DNA of 64,000 bases, taken from positions 10,493,001 through 10,557,000 of the forward strand of contig JAYKKI010000066.1 of assembly GCA_039881145.1 (NCBI GenBank). Direction: 5' to 3'. Position 1 is the first letter of the stretch. Each line of letters begins with the position of its first letter. Below, piece by piece: positions 12,370-24,179 of this stretch. A program made the position numbers and the translations under genes. The notes beneath the pieces were generated by a model. The model searched no databases and was not told the origin of the DNA. It saw nothing but the letters and a program-made list of their open reading frames with translations. The DNA is from Druceiella hillmani. Lineage: Eukaryota; Arthropoda; Insecta; Lepidoptera; Hepialidae.

Positions 12370-12784
12370 CTTTAATTATTATTCCTACTTAAACTCTGAA
12401 TGAAATCGGTAAAATCCAAATATTTTCAAGAGAAATAAGTAAAAGGTAAGTATATTATCCATTTAAATCGGCACTTTTAAATCGAATTAGGTACAATGTT
12501 TATGTTACAAAAACATTTCTATAACCTTGTTTGACTACAGTATTTTGCTAGTTGACGAATATATCAGTTTGTTGATGTTTAATTTTAATATTGAGAAATT
12601 TATTAAACATTTTATGTTTTCAATAACATTTAGCGATTGCTATAACCTAATGTTTTTGTGATCCTTATAATGTAAACAGTATATACGGAATTTTAAAAAT
12701 ATTTTTTGCGTTTATTTAGTACATCCTAAATATTTTATATAAATAGGTTTGAACGTTCATTAAGTGCAGTTTTATATTCTCTAT

Positions 12785-12880
12785 TCTATGCTAAATTTCA
12801 AGTTTTTCTTCACATCGGTTTCTAAGAAAAACGGCTGTGAAAAAAGCAGTTCTATTTTTCCTTTTGAGATACGAAACCTC
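12785..12880 (-). repeat. dispersed 'GGTTTCGTA' repeat, copy 1
   Basis: On the minus strand this reads GAGGTTTCGTATCTCAAAAG and continues to AACTTGAAATTTAGCATAG. The same order of phrases occurs at 38.5 kb (minus) and, for the first part, at 63.87 kb (plus). The three copies show a dispersed family. From memory it resembles a repeat common in moth and butterfly genomes ('GGGTTCCGTA...'). Confidence 0.65.
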
Positions 12881-13124
12881 ACATAATTAAGGTATAAATT
12901 ATTGTAAGGACCCCGATGAGCGATATATAATACTTTAATATACTAGTTGCACGTTATACGGTTTATAAATGTGAATAATTATAATAATAAACATATGAAT
13001 AACTTGCCATTCTTCGAAATCATGTTTTTTTAAGAAACTCTTGTTTAGGTAAAAGTTAACAAGCTAACATTTTTCACGTACAATTTTAAAGCTTCAAAAA
13101 CACAGTTAAATTTTCTTAAGAGTT

Positions 13125-13270
13125 CATTTGTCGTCACCGTGGTGTATTTGGGTTGACATACGTCTGTTGAGTGCACGGCGCACCGTGGGAACCCGGATCC
13201 AATTCTCGGCCGCTTATCAATCGGGACGGAGAAATCCAACCTTTCGAGGCTCTGGCAGCCATTTTTCTAT
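13125..13270. other. GC-rich island, unidentified
   Basis: A compact GC-rich block inside AT-rich DNA, including GGGAACCCGGATCC and CTCGGCCGC. Two overlapping minus-strand frames are open across part of it: a 64-codon ORF (13045-13239), and a frame starting MAARASKGWISPSRLISG near 13260 that stops at about 13140. No known domain is recognised. It could be the 5' part of an exon, a fragment of a repeat-borne gene or a SINE-like body. No tRNA A/B box pair is evident. Confidence 0.35.
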
Positions 13271-13954
13271 ATGAAATCCTTCATCCTATGTGGACACGAT
13301 AACAACAACAAGAGTTCACTTTTATTTTTCTAAACTTTACATAGATCCCTAATATAGAGAAATGTAAAGTTGCCGCTCAGTCGACCGCCCTCCGACTACG
13401 CTTTCAGTATAATAACACTTTCGTTAACAATTCGTGAAATGTTTGTACTCGAATATCGAATTATTTTTTCAGTATTAATTTGCAGCATATGAAGAAAAAT
13501 ATTTTCGCAATCGTCGCAATTTGTCAAATGTTTTTTGGTATAAAATATGCAATACTCTGGGTCTTTTTAAAATAATCTCACCCTAATTTTCAGATTTAAC
13601 TTTCAAAATCTTTTCCTAATTTTAATTATATTTGGTATACTTAACTACTTTATCTAATTTTATATGAATTGTAAGTTTAGTGAGCGACTTATTTCGTACA
13701 ATTTAAATAATAAAGAAACAAAGAAATAATTTACGTCAAGTTTTTTAAAAATTAAACATCTATTATTAAAAATAATTCTGTTTAAACGATATTAACAAAT
13801 TATAATGAATTGCTTGAAGATATTTCTTATATATAGGAGAGAGGACTTATTGCTTGAAGAGTAATCTTCTAATTCTAACCACAAGGTAACAAATCTGAAA
13901 TATCGAAATCCAGGTTATTATTTATGCAAATAGCTATAAAATATCTTTTAAGAA
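13271..13954. other. no gene seen
   Basis: AT-rich except for a short GC-richer patch at about 13370-13405. No ORF or repeat is recognised. Confidence 0.45.
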
Positions 13955-15358
13955 ACGGACTTCAAAAAGGTAGGTACTGAAGAGTAAAAAATATTTAAAT
14001 CAAAATAGGTACCTATATATTTGCAATAAATAATTAAATTAATTAAGTTACTAAGGTCGACAAGCTTAAATAAATTTACAATATAATTGAATTTATAATG
14101 TAAATTTATAATTTTAACTTCTTATGTACTTACAATACTAAATTTATTCATGAAGGGCGTATTTATAACATAAAATTTAAATTTGTTTAAATTGATCAGC
14201 GGTGCTAGCTTCAACTTAAAAAATAAGTAACTAAGTTATTTACTCCAAAAGGTACTAATTTTGAGTTAACTCTTTTTTACCTATTTTTTTTCTTTTGTGC
14301 CTATCTTTTTTAAAACCGTTTTATTTGAAAGATATTTTATTTTAGAATTTTCAGTGATTGATTTACTAATATTAACCATCAAAATCATTTTGTTTCTCAG
14401 GATACTGAATTATTATTAAAAGTCACGGGCAAAAGTTAGTGTATAAATAATGTATTACTTTATCTAAAGAGATTACCAAGAAGGCATAGAAATGAAGTAA
14501 TAGTAGAAGCCGCCAATGGTTAGTTGATAACCGTTGAGGAGATCGGTTCTCCATATCCCAAGTCCAATATTAGATTTTGTAAATTAAAAACTACTATTTG
14601 AGGAGTTCCCTTCTCCGTATTTGAAAGCCAATACCAGATTTTCCAAAGTAATAACTAAAATATCAAATAACAGTAACACATATATTGAATCACGATCGAT
14701 ATACTACTATCCATTGGGAAGTTACATTAAAGTAATAACTACCAATAGTTAATATCTAGAATTTTGTTTGATTTACTACTATTCGACAAGGAGTTCAGTT
14801 GTTCAAATCCAAAATGCATCACCAGACTCTGACTTGATCGATAGCATAATTATTTTGCAAAGTAACAACTAACAGCAGAAAATATCTTGAATCACTTTCA
14901 ATTCACTTCCATCAGTTAAGTCCGTAATCTCCGTAACTCATCATCAGAACCTGACCTGGTCGACGGTGTAGTTATTTTGCAAAATTACAACTACTAGCAG
15001 CAAATATATTTAATAAAAGTTTACTAATTTCCGTTAAGGAGATTCATTGTTCATATCCAGTACTTATCACCAGACCCTGACGTGGTAAGTGGTGTAGTTA
15101 TTTTTCAAAATAATAACTACCCGTAGCAAATATCTTAAATCATAATTGATTTACTGCCATTATTTAAGAAGTTCCATCATTCATTTCCGGACCTCACCAA
15201 CAGATCATTATTATATTTATTTAAAACCACACGTATAGCACTCTCTTTCAAATAAAAAAAAAATTATCAAAATCGGTCTACTTGGTAAAGAATTATCGCT
15301 GAACATAAATAAAAAAAGATTCCGACGAATTGAGAACCTACTCCTTTTTTGAAGCCAG
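13955..15358. mobile_element. non-autonomous element with inverted ends
   Basis: The left end ACGGACTTCAAAAAGG (13955-13970) is followed by TAGGTACTGAAGAG. The right end, read in reverse complement from 15358, is ACTGGCTTCAAAAAAGGAG followed by TAGGTTCTCAATTC. These are diverged inverted termini. The phrase resembles 'ACCGACTTCAAAAAAGGAGG', known to me as a very common terminus in lepidopteran genomes. The interior has no transposase ORF but a tandem array of ~120 bp units. No clear target-site duplication was found. Confidence 0.65.
14490..15220. repeat. internal tandem repeat, ~120 bp units with short palindromes
   Basis: About six diverged units. The clearest marker is a near-palindrome of the form GTAGTTATTTTGCAAAAT...ACTAC followed by AGCAAATAT. 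It recurs at 14848, 14967 and 15094 (spacings 119 and 127 bp), with weaker versions near 14576, 14645 and 14735. Between markers are GGAGTTC or GGAGATC phrases and CATCACCAGA-type phrases. The unit size matches the arrays at 2.8-3.4 kb and 24.2-24.7 kb. Confidence 0.65.
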
Positions 15359-16337
15359 TTATAAATACAGACTGTAAACAAATAATAAGTCTGTTATTGA
15401 TCATTATCTCACATAACCTTTTCAATTTCTTTGTAATATTGATATTGATAAGTGCATATAATATTGAACTGATATAAATGTAGTAAGAGCTAAATGAAGT
15501 GGCAACTCATTGCGAAATCTACCGAGTAATCGTTTTAAATACACCGGCATAACATACTAATACACGATGTTTAATTTATTAGATAATCAAGTAGTATACA
15601 AACCAAATTGGTAAAAATTTATGTAAAAAATAACAAGCAGCGGAAATAAACAAATGTCAATTTGAAAAGTAAGCCAGAAGGAAAAGTTAAATTAACCCGG
15701 AAACGGCAAGTTTGCAAACGAATTTCGACTTCGCGGAATGTTCGAAACAAATATTACATTAATTTTCTATTTCTCCCACAGAACAAGGGATGATAGCATC
15801 CCAGTAAGTAACGTTACGTTAATTGAGAACTTTTCGATTTATATTAGTCGAACCCGATGTATTCAGCGATTTGCCTTTTGTAACGAGCTGTGTAAGTATT
15901 GCATAGTTTTCCAGATATTTTTTAACTAATTCCATGCGTTATTTTCATAGATATTATTATGCATATCAAGAGAGGATTTAATTTTTTTTCATTTATGGAT
16001 GTTAATCTTCAATATACAAAATCAATTTTGGTAAAATTTTAAGTTTTTGAATTCCTTTTGGAAAAAAATTCACTTTTTGTATTCATGATGTAGACAAATG
16101 GTAGCTGTGGTGATAATTGAGTAGAGAGGAAAAATTGACAGAGAAAATACCTTCTCAAGTTTCAAACTTACAAACTTCTTATTGAGAGAAATGGTCTGCA
16201 AAATATTAATTAAGAAATTAAGAATTAAAAAATTAGTATCTATATTTAAAAAGCTAATTGTAAATCCAACTCTTATAATGGGGGTTCTTTACTAGTATTT
16301 TATTAAACCTTTATATGTACCGGGCATGTACGTACCC
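15359..16337. other. no gene seen
   Basis: Unassigned AT-rich sequence. The 63-codon ORF at 15738-15929 has no recognised motif. Confidence 0.45.
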
Positions 16338-16392
16338 CTGCAAATCCCAACGTTCGCGCACAGCCACGTTGGGATTTGCAGTTGGGATTTGC
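16338..16392. repeat. perfect 16 bp hairpin plus extra half-copy
   Basis: CTGCAAATCCCAACGT (16338-16353) and its exact reverse complement (16366-16381) flank a GC-rich 12 bp loop. The right arm is followed directly by a partial repeat TTGGGATTTGC (16382-16392). The block is GC-rich compared with its surroundings. No adjoining CDS explains it. Confidence 0.75.
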
Positions 16393-17412
16393 CCGCACAT
16401 AACTCCTTTTCGCACTATGGAATAATAATAATTATTACTTTGTATTTAATTAAAAACAAATATTATAGCGTTTGGTAGCTGGTTTTATATCTTGGACAGT
16501 CTTTCAAGTGTTTCATGTAATGGTTCTAAACCACAACACAAAGTTTGTCATATTCCTCCTTTTTTCACTTTTGTAATTTTGAAAAGAATTTCATAATTTT
16601 GGTTCAATCTATATCTTATTCCTAATATAATAGATTTTTTTCCTATTAAGTTTACTTAGATTTATTGATATTTGAAAGTCTAAAAAAAAAAAATAAAGAT
16701 AGGCATTTTGTTAAGTATTTGATTAATTTAAAAGGGCTCCGTAGTTTATATAGAATTTTAATCTTATAAATTTTTAATGGAAATGTAATCATTGTGATTT
16801 TTGCTATCGCTTCATTAATGTGTATGTAAATGAGTTCGTTGGAAAACACTAATATTTTTAAAGGTCGTTTGTTTGTAACCAATAAACTGGAGACGTTTGG
16901 ATGTGACAAACGTTAAAATTTTGAGAAGATTTAACAAAGATATTAGAATCGTTATTATGATTAAAACCAATAAAATTACAATATATTTGATAAATAACAC
17001 GAGGATCAAGGTATATCATGTTAAAATAGGTATTATAGCGTAAAATCTAAGACGGAAAAAGTATTCAAAGAAGAAGGATATCATGGCTGCACAACTTAAG
17101 AGAATGGTATCGATTATAGATACACTAAATGAAATATTTTGAAGGGTTACTACTAAGATTAGAGTATATATAATGATGGCCAATTTCCGACGAATAGAAA
17201 ACCCTTAAAGACGATTGACACAAAAAAAATGAATTGAGGTTAAATTGGCTTGAAAATTTCCAGGAAAATAATATCTTATTTTTTCCACTCATATAATGTA
17301 CGTGAACTAAAAAAGTGTGAAGAATTAAAATTGAAAATTTGACATATTCCTTTGAAAAAGTTTTAATTTTACGCAAAATTTTGAAGTTTCTTGCAATAAA
17401 AATAATTAATTC
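16393..17412. other. no gene seen
   Basis: AT-rich sequence. Overlapping minus-strand ORFs (16652-17009) are Ile/Leu/Lys-rich with no domain. Confidence 0.45.
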
Positions 17413-17486
17413 GTGTGTGCGTGTGCGTGTGTGCGCATGCGTATGTGTGTGTGTGCGTGTGCGTGTGCGTGTGTGTGCGCGTGTAT
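17413..17486. repeat. (GT)n-rich microsatellite
   Basis: Alternating GT/GC/GTGC run. The minus-strand ORF through it encodes a Thr-His/Thr-Arg ladder and is not a gene. Confidence 0.9.
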
Positions 17487-19084
17487 ATAAAGATTCATTT
17501 CCATCATAAGTCAATTCATTACCATCTTTAGATTCATATAATAACAAAAAAAGGAGCACAAGTTTTAAACTGATCAAAAAGTTTCACAGAAACGGCTAAA
17601 TAAATTGTACATGGAATAATTTGATACACGTAAATAAAGTAAATAAAATACAACTTTCGTCAATATTAGGATATTATAAATACAAACTTCAATACCGCAG
17701 TTGCCACTCCTGAAAAAACGCAAAAATATATTTATAGTTACTTGTTTTGACATAAACGTGGTTCTGGCTTTTTTATTTGAAAATACGAGTGTATTTTACT
17801 GAAATTTAAGACTCCAAGTGTTTAAAGTGTCAAAAAAAGGCTGGATTCAATTATACGCAGACAGAGGTTACGAGCAAAATATGTGCAAATTAGGTATGCA
17901 CAAGTCTTATCTTTTTATATAATCAATGATAAAGAAAAGTCCCAATAAATTTTTGTTAAATGATTATTTCGGTCAAAATGAAAACCACACTAACTTGTCA
18001 ATTTATCTCAAATTTGGATCGATATATTTCCCGAATTTGGTGATACTTAACAAGTACTTTAGGTACTTCCGTTATAATAGAAATCTTAGATAAAAAACAG
18101 TTGTACTAAAGATAGTGCTTTCATTTGATTCAATCGGCAAAAATAACAAAGGGATTGCATAGAATTAATGAAATGTCACTGGAAAATATTTGTGACTATC
18201 ATGCTCTGCTAATGGCAAAAAATAAACTAAAATTGAAAGTAAGTAAGTACCATTATCAAAAGTTATAATAACGTTGTCTAAGAAAAAAAAGGTAAAACAA
18301 ACGTCATTTTGAATAGTTAAGAAGCTAAGTTAACACCTTTAAATATTATTAAAAAGATTTTATTTTTCAATATAAATAAAAAGATTTCATCCCCTTTTGT
18401 TATTTTTTTATTCTTAAAAGTCGCAAATATTGCGGCTAAGTTAAAAACTTATAAAGTTAAAAGTTATTAATTTAAATGTTTTAGATCAGAAAAAAATGAT
18501 TAATTATGTACATAATAAAACATTATTAATATAGATTAATTATATACAATAATTAATATTGCTTCACCGATACGAAGTTTTATCAAATATATTGGATTCT
18601 TTTTTTCCAATGTAACCCTTAAATACATAAACTACCTGCAATGTAATTAAGAGAAGAGGTTAACTATTTTTGTCCTTTTATAAAACAATGTTGACCAAAT
18701 TAATTTGACTCATGCTAAAGAGCCTAATCACGAAATTATTCATTTTTGTTTTTGTATATAGTACTAATAAACCTCAATATAAATTAAAATGAAACTGAAT
18801 ACATTAAGACAAACCCTACACATGAATAAAAAAAAGCCTTATTTTGCTTATAATCCCTATAAACACATTGAAAAACACAACAATATTTTCGATTTAAATT
18901 GAACATAAAATAAAGTGGATCCTGAGATTTGGCGGCTAATATAGAAAGTTTGAATACCACAAATTTTATTCAGTCCAACCTCTTTTTATTATTTTCCACA
19001 TATCTGTATATTTCTTTAAGTGTGCATAATTTTATAACTACTCAATGGATTTCATTTGAAGTCTGCCCATCAAACTAAAAAGGT
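17487..19084. other. no gene seen
   Basis: Unassigned AT-rich sequence without ORFs of note. Confidence 0.5.
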
Positions 19085-19535
19085 CAAGTTTACAAGCAAG
19101 CAGTACGACCAGCGTTGATGTATGGGTCGAAATGCTGGGTTATGAGAAAGGTGGACGAACAAAAGATGCACGTTACAGAAATAAAAATGCTGCGTTGGGC
19201 CGGGGAGGTCACAAGACTGCACAGAACAAGAAAAATAGTACATTAGAGGAACGTTTAAATTTCCCAGAAAATGAGAGAAAATTGCTTGCGTTGGTATGGG
19301 CACGTTATGAAGCATAACGGAGACCATATGATAAAGGCAGTGTTAAAAATAGAAGAAGGAGAGGCCAAGGTCGATCCGCTGCGACCTGGAAGAGCACTAT
19401 AGATAAAGATATAAAAATTATGAATTTGAACTCAAGAACAACATAAGGTAGACTGTTGTGGCGAAAATGTACAAGGGGGACAGACCCTAAATGAGATATG
19501 GGACTACAGCCAGGAGAAAGAAGAAAGAAGACTAA
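19085..19535 (+). pseudogene. non-LTR retrotransposon 3' fragment (RTE-like)
   Basis: The plus strand encodes the C-terminal end of a LINE polyprotein. It starts with VRPALMYGSKCW, then VDEQKMHVTEIKMLRW, a stop near 19240, then after a frame change LRWYGHVMKHN, then after another change RRRRGQGRSAATWKSTIDKD, and ends in a basic tail with a stop near 19535. This order (RPALMYGS, EQK..V.E...LRW, LRWYGH) is characteristic of the connection and C-terminal region of RTE/BovB-type LINEs. The RT core is absent, so this is a truncated, mutated copy. Confidence 0.85.
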
Positions 19536-19782
19536 TTAGAGTCTGAATAATGGTAGAATTGTTATTACGATGGCGTGTATTTGTCTTAAAAACTTAAACA
19601 TAAAAAAAATGTGTGAAGCAGGCATTTTTACAGGGACATAGAGTTCGATTAGTACACATAGATGCATTTTTTTAAAATTAGAACTTTCTTTTTTAAAATT
19701 AGAAATTTTTTTTTAAGAACTATACTGAGATTTCCGTCCATATATACATATACATGTACCCTTCGTAATACATAACTCGCAG

Positions 19783-19872
19783 AAGAGATGGCTTTATGGA
19801 CAAAATAAATCAGAGCATTGGCAAGTTGACGAAGATATTATATGCGGACGACTTGATGACGCTGTGATTTAA
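19783..19872 (+). pseudogene. reverse transcriptase core fragment (YADD)
   Basis: A 90 bp stretch reads DGFMDKINQSIG then KLTKILYADDLMTL before a stop. YADD is the catalytic motif of reverse transcriptases. It lies downstream of an RT C-terminal fragment (19.1-19.5 kb) on the same strand, the opposite of the natural order. It is therefore from a second insertion or a rearranged copy. Confidence 0.65.
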
Positions 19873-22800
19873 GTCATTTGGGAATTCATTCATTTTTTGG
19901 ATCTTTCATTAAACGTGGCTCTCTTTTGCGTCAGTGCTAAGTTGCTGAAGCAGAGAGTAGGCTACAAATCTATTAAATTATTCTATTTCGTTTTTCTCTT
20001 TCACTTTCTTTTTCTTTTCTTTCACTTTAATTCTTTTATATATATGTTCGAACGTCAAATATCGGTCCACAGCAATAAATTTGTAGACAACAATTTAGTA
20101 ATTATTAGGAAAAGAAAGACAATGAGACATTTTTTTTTCTGAACTTCAAACTTTGAAGGAGATTTTCGCGGAAACGGTTGTATTTTTCATATTTACTGAA
20201 AATATGTTGCGGTCAGAATGATAAAAGAAATCAGTCTTAAGAAAATATACAGTAACGAAAAATATTGTTTAGTAAAGTCTTGTATAGTAAAGTCGACGCA
20301 TATTTCTACATAAATTTAAGAGTCGTAAAAACTACGCGACATAAATCACGGTCAAAATATGATAAGGTATGAAAGAAAATAATATAGATATATTCAGTAA
20401 CTAGCTGTGGTCGTAAGCCTCGCCCGCATGAAGTTCTACTTAAATATGGATTATATATTAAATATAAATATGAACAACGTTTCTACCGAGCTTTGTGAAA
20501 ATCTCTTTAACTAATACAGCATAATGGAGTAAAAAATATCCAAACATTTATTTCGAGGTACGTACGTTTGCCTAATTGGATAGAGGTTCATTGCTGGCTT
20601 GTAGAAATAAACAAAGAAACCAAACAGAAAAACATTTTCACATTTTTTATGCTGGCACGGATTATAAAATGTACTTCCAATGGATTGAAAAGTCAATGAT
20701 GTTTGTTATCATCGAGAAAAATAATAGAAAAATATTTGTTAAGCTACGCCATCCCATTTGGATCTTGTAGCAAAAAAAATAACATTTAAAATTATACCAA
20801 ACTTACAAAAATATCATCGATTACTGGCGATGAGTCTTCATTAAGTTGAATAATATATTTTTATCGTAGATTTTGAAAAGAAGAATGTATTTACGATCAA
20901 CAGACTGTTACTGATGTAGTGAAAAAAGCTGTTAATGAAAACAGGAACCAATTATTTTTTTTAGAATAATGTAACAGACTTTACTCGCAGAAATGAGCCT
21001 CCAGAGCTTTACAATCTAAAGGCAAAATTGTTTGTTTCACCTTAATTAATTAACTTAAAGATATTTTAATCTGTTCCATACAGTGGATGTGTTCCATACG
21101 TATTGCCTGCGTACGACATGTCCGCACACGTCGTACTGCCGCAATGATGCGGGATTTGTTCTTCTGGTTGTGCGTCACTTAGCCGTAGAAACACAAATAT
21201 TCAAACAGAAAAGAACATGAGAAAGGAACATACACGAGACCTAAGGATGGACCATAAATCTTAATTGATGAAGCTAGTAAAATCTTAAGAATACATGAAG
21301 TAAAACAATTGAATAAAACGAACACAATGGTTTGCCTTCCTCTTGGATTTACAAGTTCTTAATTGGGTTTATTTGGTATTTTACGTTCTTTATTAAGAAA
21401 AAGTTGGAAATAAGGTACTGGGCCCTATGTACATCCAGTATCCGGGCAAACTGAAGAAATATCATCGTTTATAATAGTTTTGTAGAACAATTGATTTGAA
21501 ATCAAAGAAGCTTTGAAATTTCTAGACTGTTCAGAAAAACGACTCCAACCTAACGTGAGTAATTATACGATCTAGACGATCGATACGTCTTTATTATTTT
21601 AACATCTATTGCTACATTCATTGACTATTCATAGTCTTCCAACTTAACACATTAATTAGTCATTCGGAGGGAAGTTAAGTTGCTGACATAGCTGAGTATT
21701 AAAGAGCAATTCCTAAGTGTAGAATTTGACTTGTTTTACAGTTGACAAACACCGATTCACAGAAAGACTCAGGCTTATATTTAACAACGCAAGTGTTCTT
21801 TAAATGCTTTCTCAAATGATTTTAGAATAAATGAATAACCAGGTATTATGTTCTTACTTTCGTATTCTTGAATTGTTGAAGTAACGAAAGGAAACTGAAC
21901 AGTCACAATTTTTCTTTGGAAATATAAAAAATTACTGAAACGTGAGAAGCTACTAGCACAGATGGCGGATTACAAGAACTATAAGAACTATCTCTTACGG
22001 CTAACTATAAACCGACAAATATGGAATATTACCAGAGTCATAGATCCTTATAGTTGACCAAATTACAAATATATAAAAAAATAAGTTACGTAAAGAAAAA
22101 AAAATTAAAAACACATACATAAAATTCAGACGTACAAATAAGGTTATTGTGAAATTAAATAAAACAATAAAAGCAAAGTTATTCCAAGTAAATCAACTTG
22201 AAATGAGATTTAAATATATACACCGAGGGAGCACTTCATGTATTCATATTTTATATATTCAATAGTTTTCTAGCGTATAACGTAAATGAGTGTTATTCGC
22301 TGAGGAAAAATTACTCATCAAATAAAAAAAAAATAGAAAATAGAATTTTTTCTATGTGTAGCATGCTATTTAAGTAAAAATAGACTTTTGAAATGAATTT
22401 AAATTTGTTCATAAATTTAAAATTAAAATAGGCAAACAATTTAAGGGATATTTAATTCATTTCTCTCCTTTTAAAAACGATCGTCGATCATATTGAAAAA
22501 TAACAATTATTTGTAATTTTAATAACAAACCTTTTAGTTGATAAAATAATCAAGTAGGATTTATTCACACAAGCGTAAAGTACGCTAGTTTATTTTTTAA
22601 CATATAGTTGCCGTTGCTATTAATTACCAAATATATAGTATACTACTGATAAGTCCTTTTTTCATATATTCACAGGAAACCTTTTAAATATATGTTTTTA
22701 AATACAATTTCTTATTGACAAATGGTCAAAAACTAATTTTATATGGGTAATGTTTTTATTTAAAAAATATAATATCACGCTATGAAATAATTTTAAAAAT

Positions 22801-23079
22801 TATGACAATTTTCATTATTACTTTAAAAAAAACATTTCTTTGTCAATTTTATTACTCGAGTTCCATAAATATTCCTGTAATATTAACGACATTGGCAAAT
22901 ACTGAGACCGTCACAGATTTGAGGAATCGGTACCAAATCAACGCTTATAACTCTTTCTATCTCTCTTCGTTTATGTATTTCTGTCTCGCTTATGCATATG
23001 AAGACAAAAATTTCAATTCAGCACCGACCCTAAAACTATCAAATCCTAGCATTTTCCAAATTGTTTTCAGAAATAATAT
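19873..23079. other. no gene seen; minor repeat-like patches
   Basis: Mostly AT-rich. Near 20400-20445 is a phrase (TAACTAGCTGTGGTCGTAAG then CCTCGCCCGCATGAAG) reminiscent of a common insect dispersed repeat. A GC-richer patch at about 21080-21175 contains GTACGAC and its complement GTCGTAC 14 bases apart. Short ORFs (19897-20142, 22802-23104) have no known motif. Confidence 0.4.
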
Positions 23080-23181
23080 GTATATTGAATATATTTGGCG
23101 TTAATTTTGTAGAAATTTAGTTTTCACAATTTAATGAAACTACGTGATGTAGTATTATTTCTACTTTCTTTAAGTTCTTTA

Positions 23182-23212
23182 CCACGACCTAGGTTTTCAA
23201 CATCTTCAGGTC
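23182..23212 (-). ncRNA. hammerhead-like motif, stem II deleted
   Basis: Minus-strand remnant in the left arm. CTGAAGA, CCTAGG and GTC-GTGG are kept, but the bases forming the stem II hairpin and the GAAA box are partly deleted. Not expected to be active. Confidence 0.5.
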
Positions 23213-23364
23213 ACTGCTGTATGTGCATTATAATATACAAAATATTATTTATTTTACTCTGTAGCAAAAAATATACCTCTTATTTAATGACCCAGACCAT
23301 AAAAATAACCAAATTTAATCAATGAGCTAAATCAATACTTCGCTCACTCATTTTTGCTAATAGG

Positions 23365-23406
23365 CCACCTGAAAATATTATAAATACAACGAAACCTAGG
23401 TCGTGA
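23365..23406 (+). ncRNA. hammerhead-like motif, core mutated
   Basis: Right arm. Stem I CCAC, GAAA, CCTAGG and GTC are kept. The first core box reads CTGAAAA (the essential G is lost), the 3' strand of stem I reads GTGA in place of GTGG, and stem II is disrupted. Not expected to be active. Confidence 0.5.
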
Positions 23407-23463
23407 TAAAGAACTTAAAGAAAGTAGAAATAATACTAGTTCACTTAGTTTCATTTAATTGTC

Positions 23464-23907
23464 AATAATATTTTACTTCAATAGTGCCAACTACGTATTC
23501 GAATTTTTATTATGATAAATTTTTAGTGCGTTCCCCATTTCAAATTGGCTCTTTTTAAATTTTTTTATTCCATAAATATTGTTCTTGGTATTTCACATTA
23601 ACTAAAATGCTATTAACTAATAATGCATTTAATAATACCTTATTTACTTAAATTTTAAATAGAATTTCTAGCGTTTCATGACCGTCGATACATTACTTAC
23701 ATACGTGCATGCATACCTATATACATATAATCATAGGGACATACCAATAATATTTATCTCGTTTGGGTTCTACATCACCAGTGCTTCATGCCGTTTTAAA
23801 TACCTGTGCATACAGATATACCATTCTAATGAATTTCCTAATTGTTTTCTCCTTTTATATACATGTAAACACTTATCTATTTACTAACATCCCTATTTTT
23901 AAGCCTT

Positions 23908-23910
<3 letters not shown>
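23464..23910. other. no gene seen
   Basis: AT-rich sequence between a foldback element and a microsatellite. Confidence 0.5.

Positions 23911-23972
<62 letters not shown>
23911..23972. repeat. (AT)n microsatellite
   Basis: AT dinucleotide run with one TGTA near its right end. Confidence 0.95.
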
Positions 23973-24179
23973 ACATTCTGTGTCAATGTCTTCATTGGTA
24001 TATTTTGTATCTATTTTCTCACCTATCTGCCTATTTATATCTTAATTGCCTAATTACTTTGTATGTACTTATACGTATTTATCTAGCAGTTTACGTTATT
24101 AATTTTATTTTACGTCAAGATTAGTCAAACAAATCCACACTCAATGAGTTTATTCCTCATCCTTGAGTAGTTCTTGTCA

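Larger units (their letters stand above)
23080..23463. mobile_element. Penelope-like terminal-repeat element, inverted pair with internal segment
   Basis: Begins with GAATATATTTGGCGTTAATT (from 23087), passes into a left arm AATGAAACTACGTGATG (from 23133), then an internal segment of about 140 bp (23212-23352), and ends in a right arm with opposite orientation up to TTCATTTAATT (23460). The octamer AATAATAT flanks it at 23072-23079 and 23464-23471, a weak possible target duplication given the base composition. The internal segment is repeated alone at 24712-24866. The longer spacer between inverted terminal repeats, compared with the 1.6 kb copy, suggests this copy keeps a bit of the element body. 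Confidence 0.7.

Noticed and set aside
17125..17577. 150-codon minus-strand ORF with a Thr-His/Arg run, and the similar ORFs at 40121-40489
   Set aside because: They span GT/CA microsatellites; the flanking residues show no domain or codon bias.
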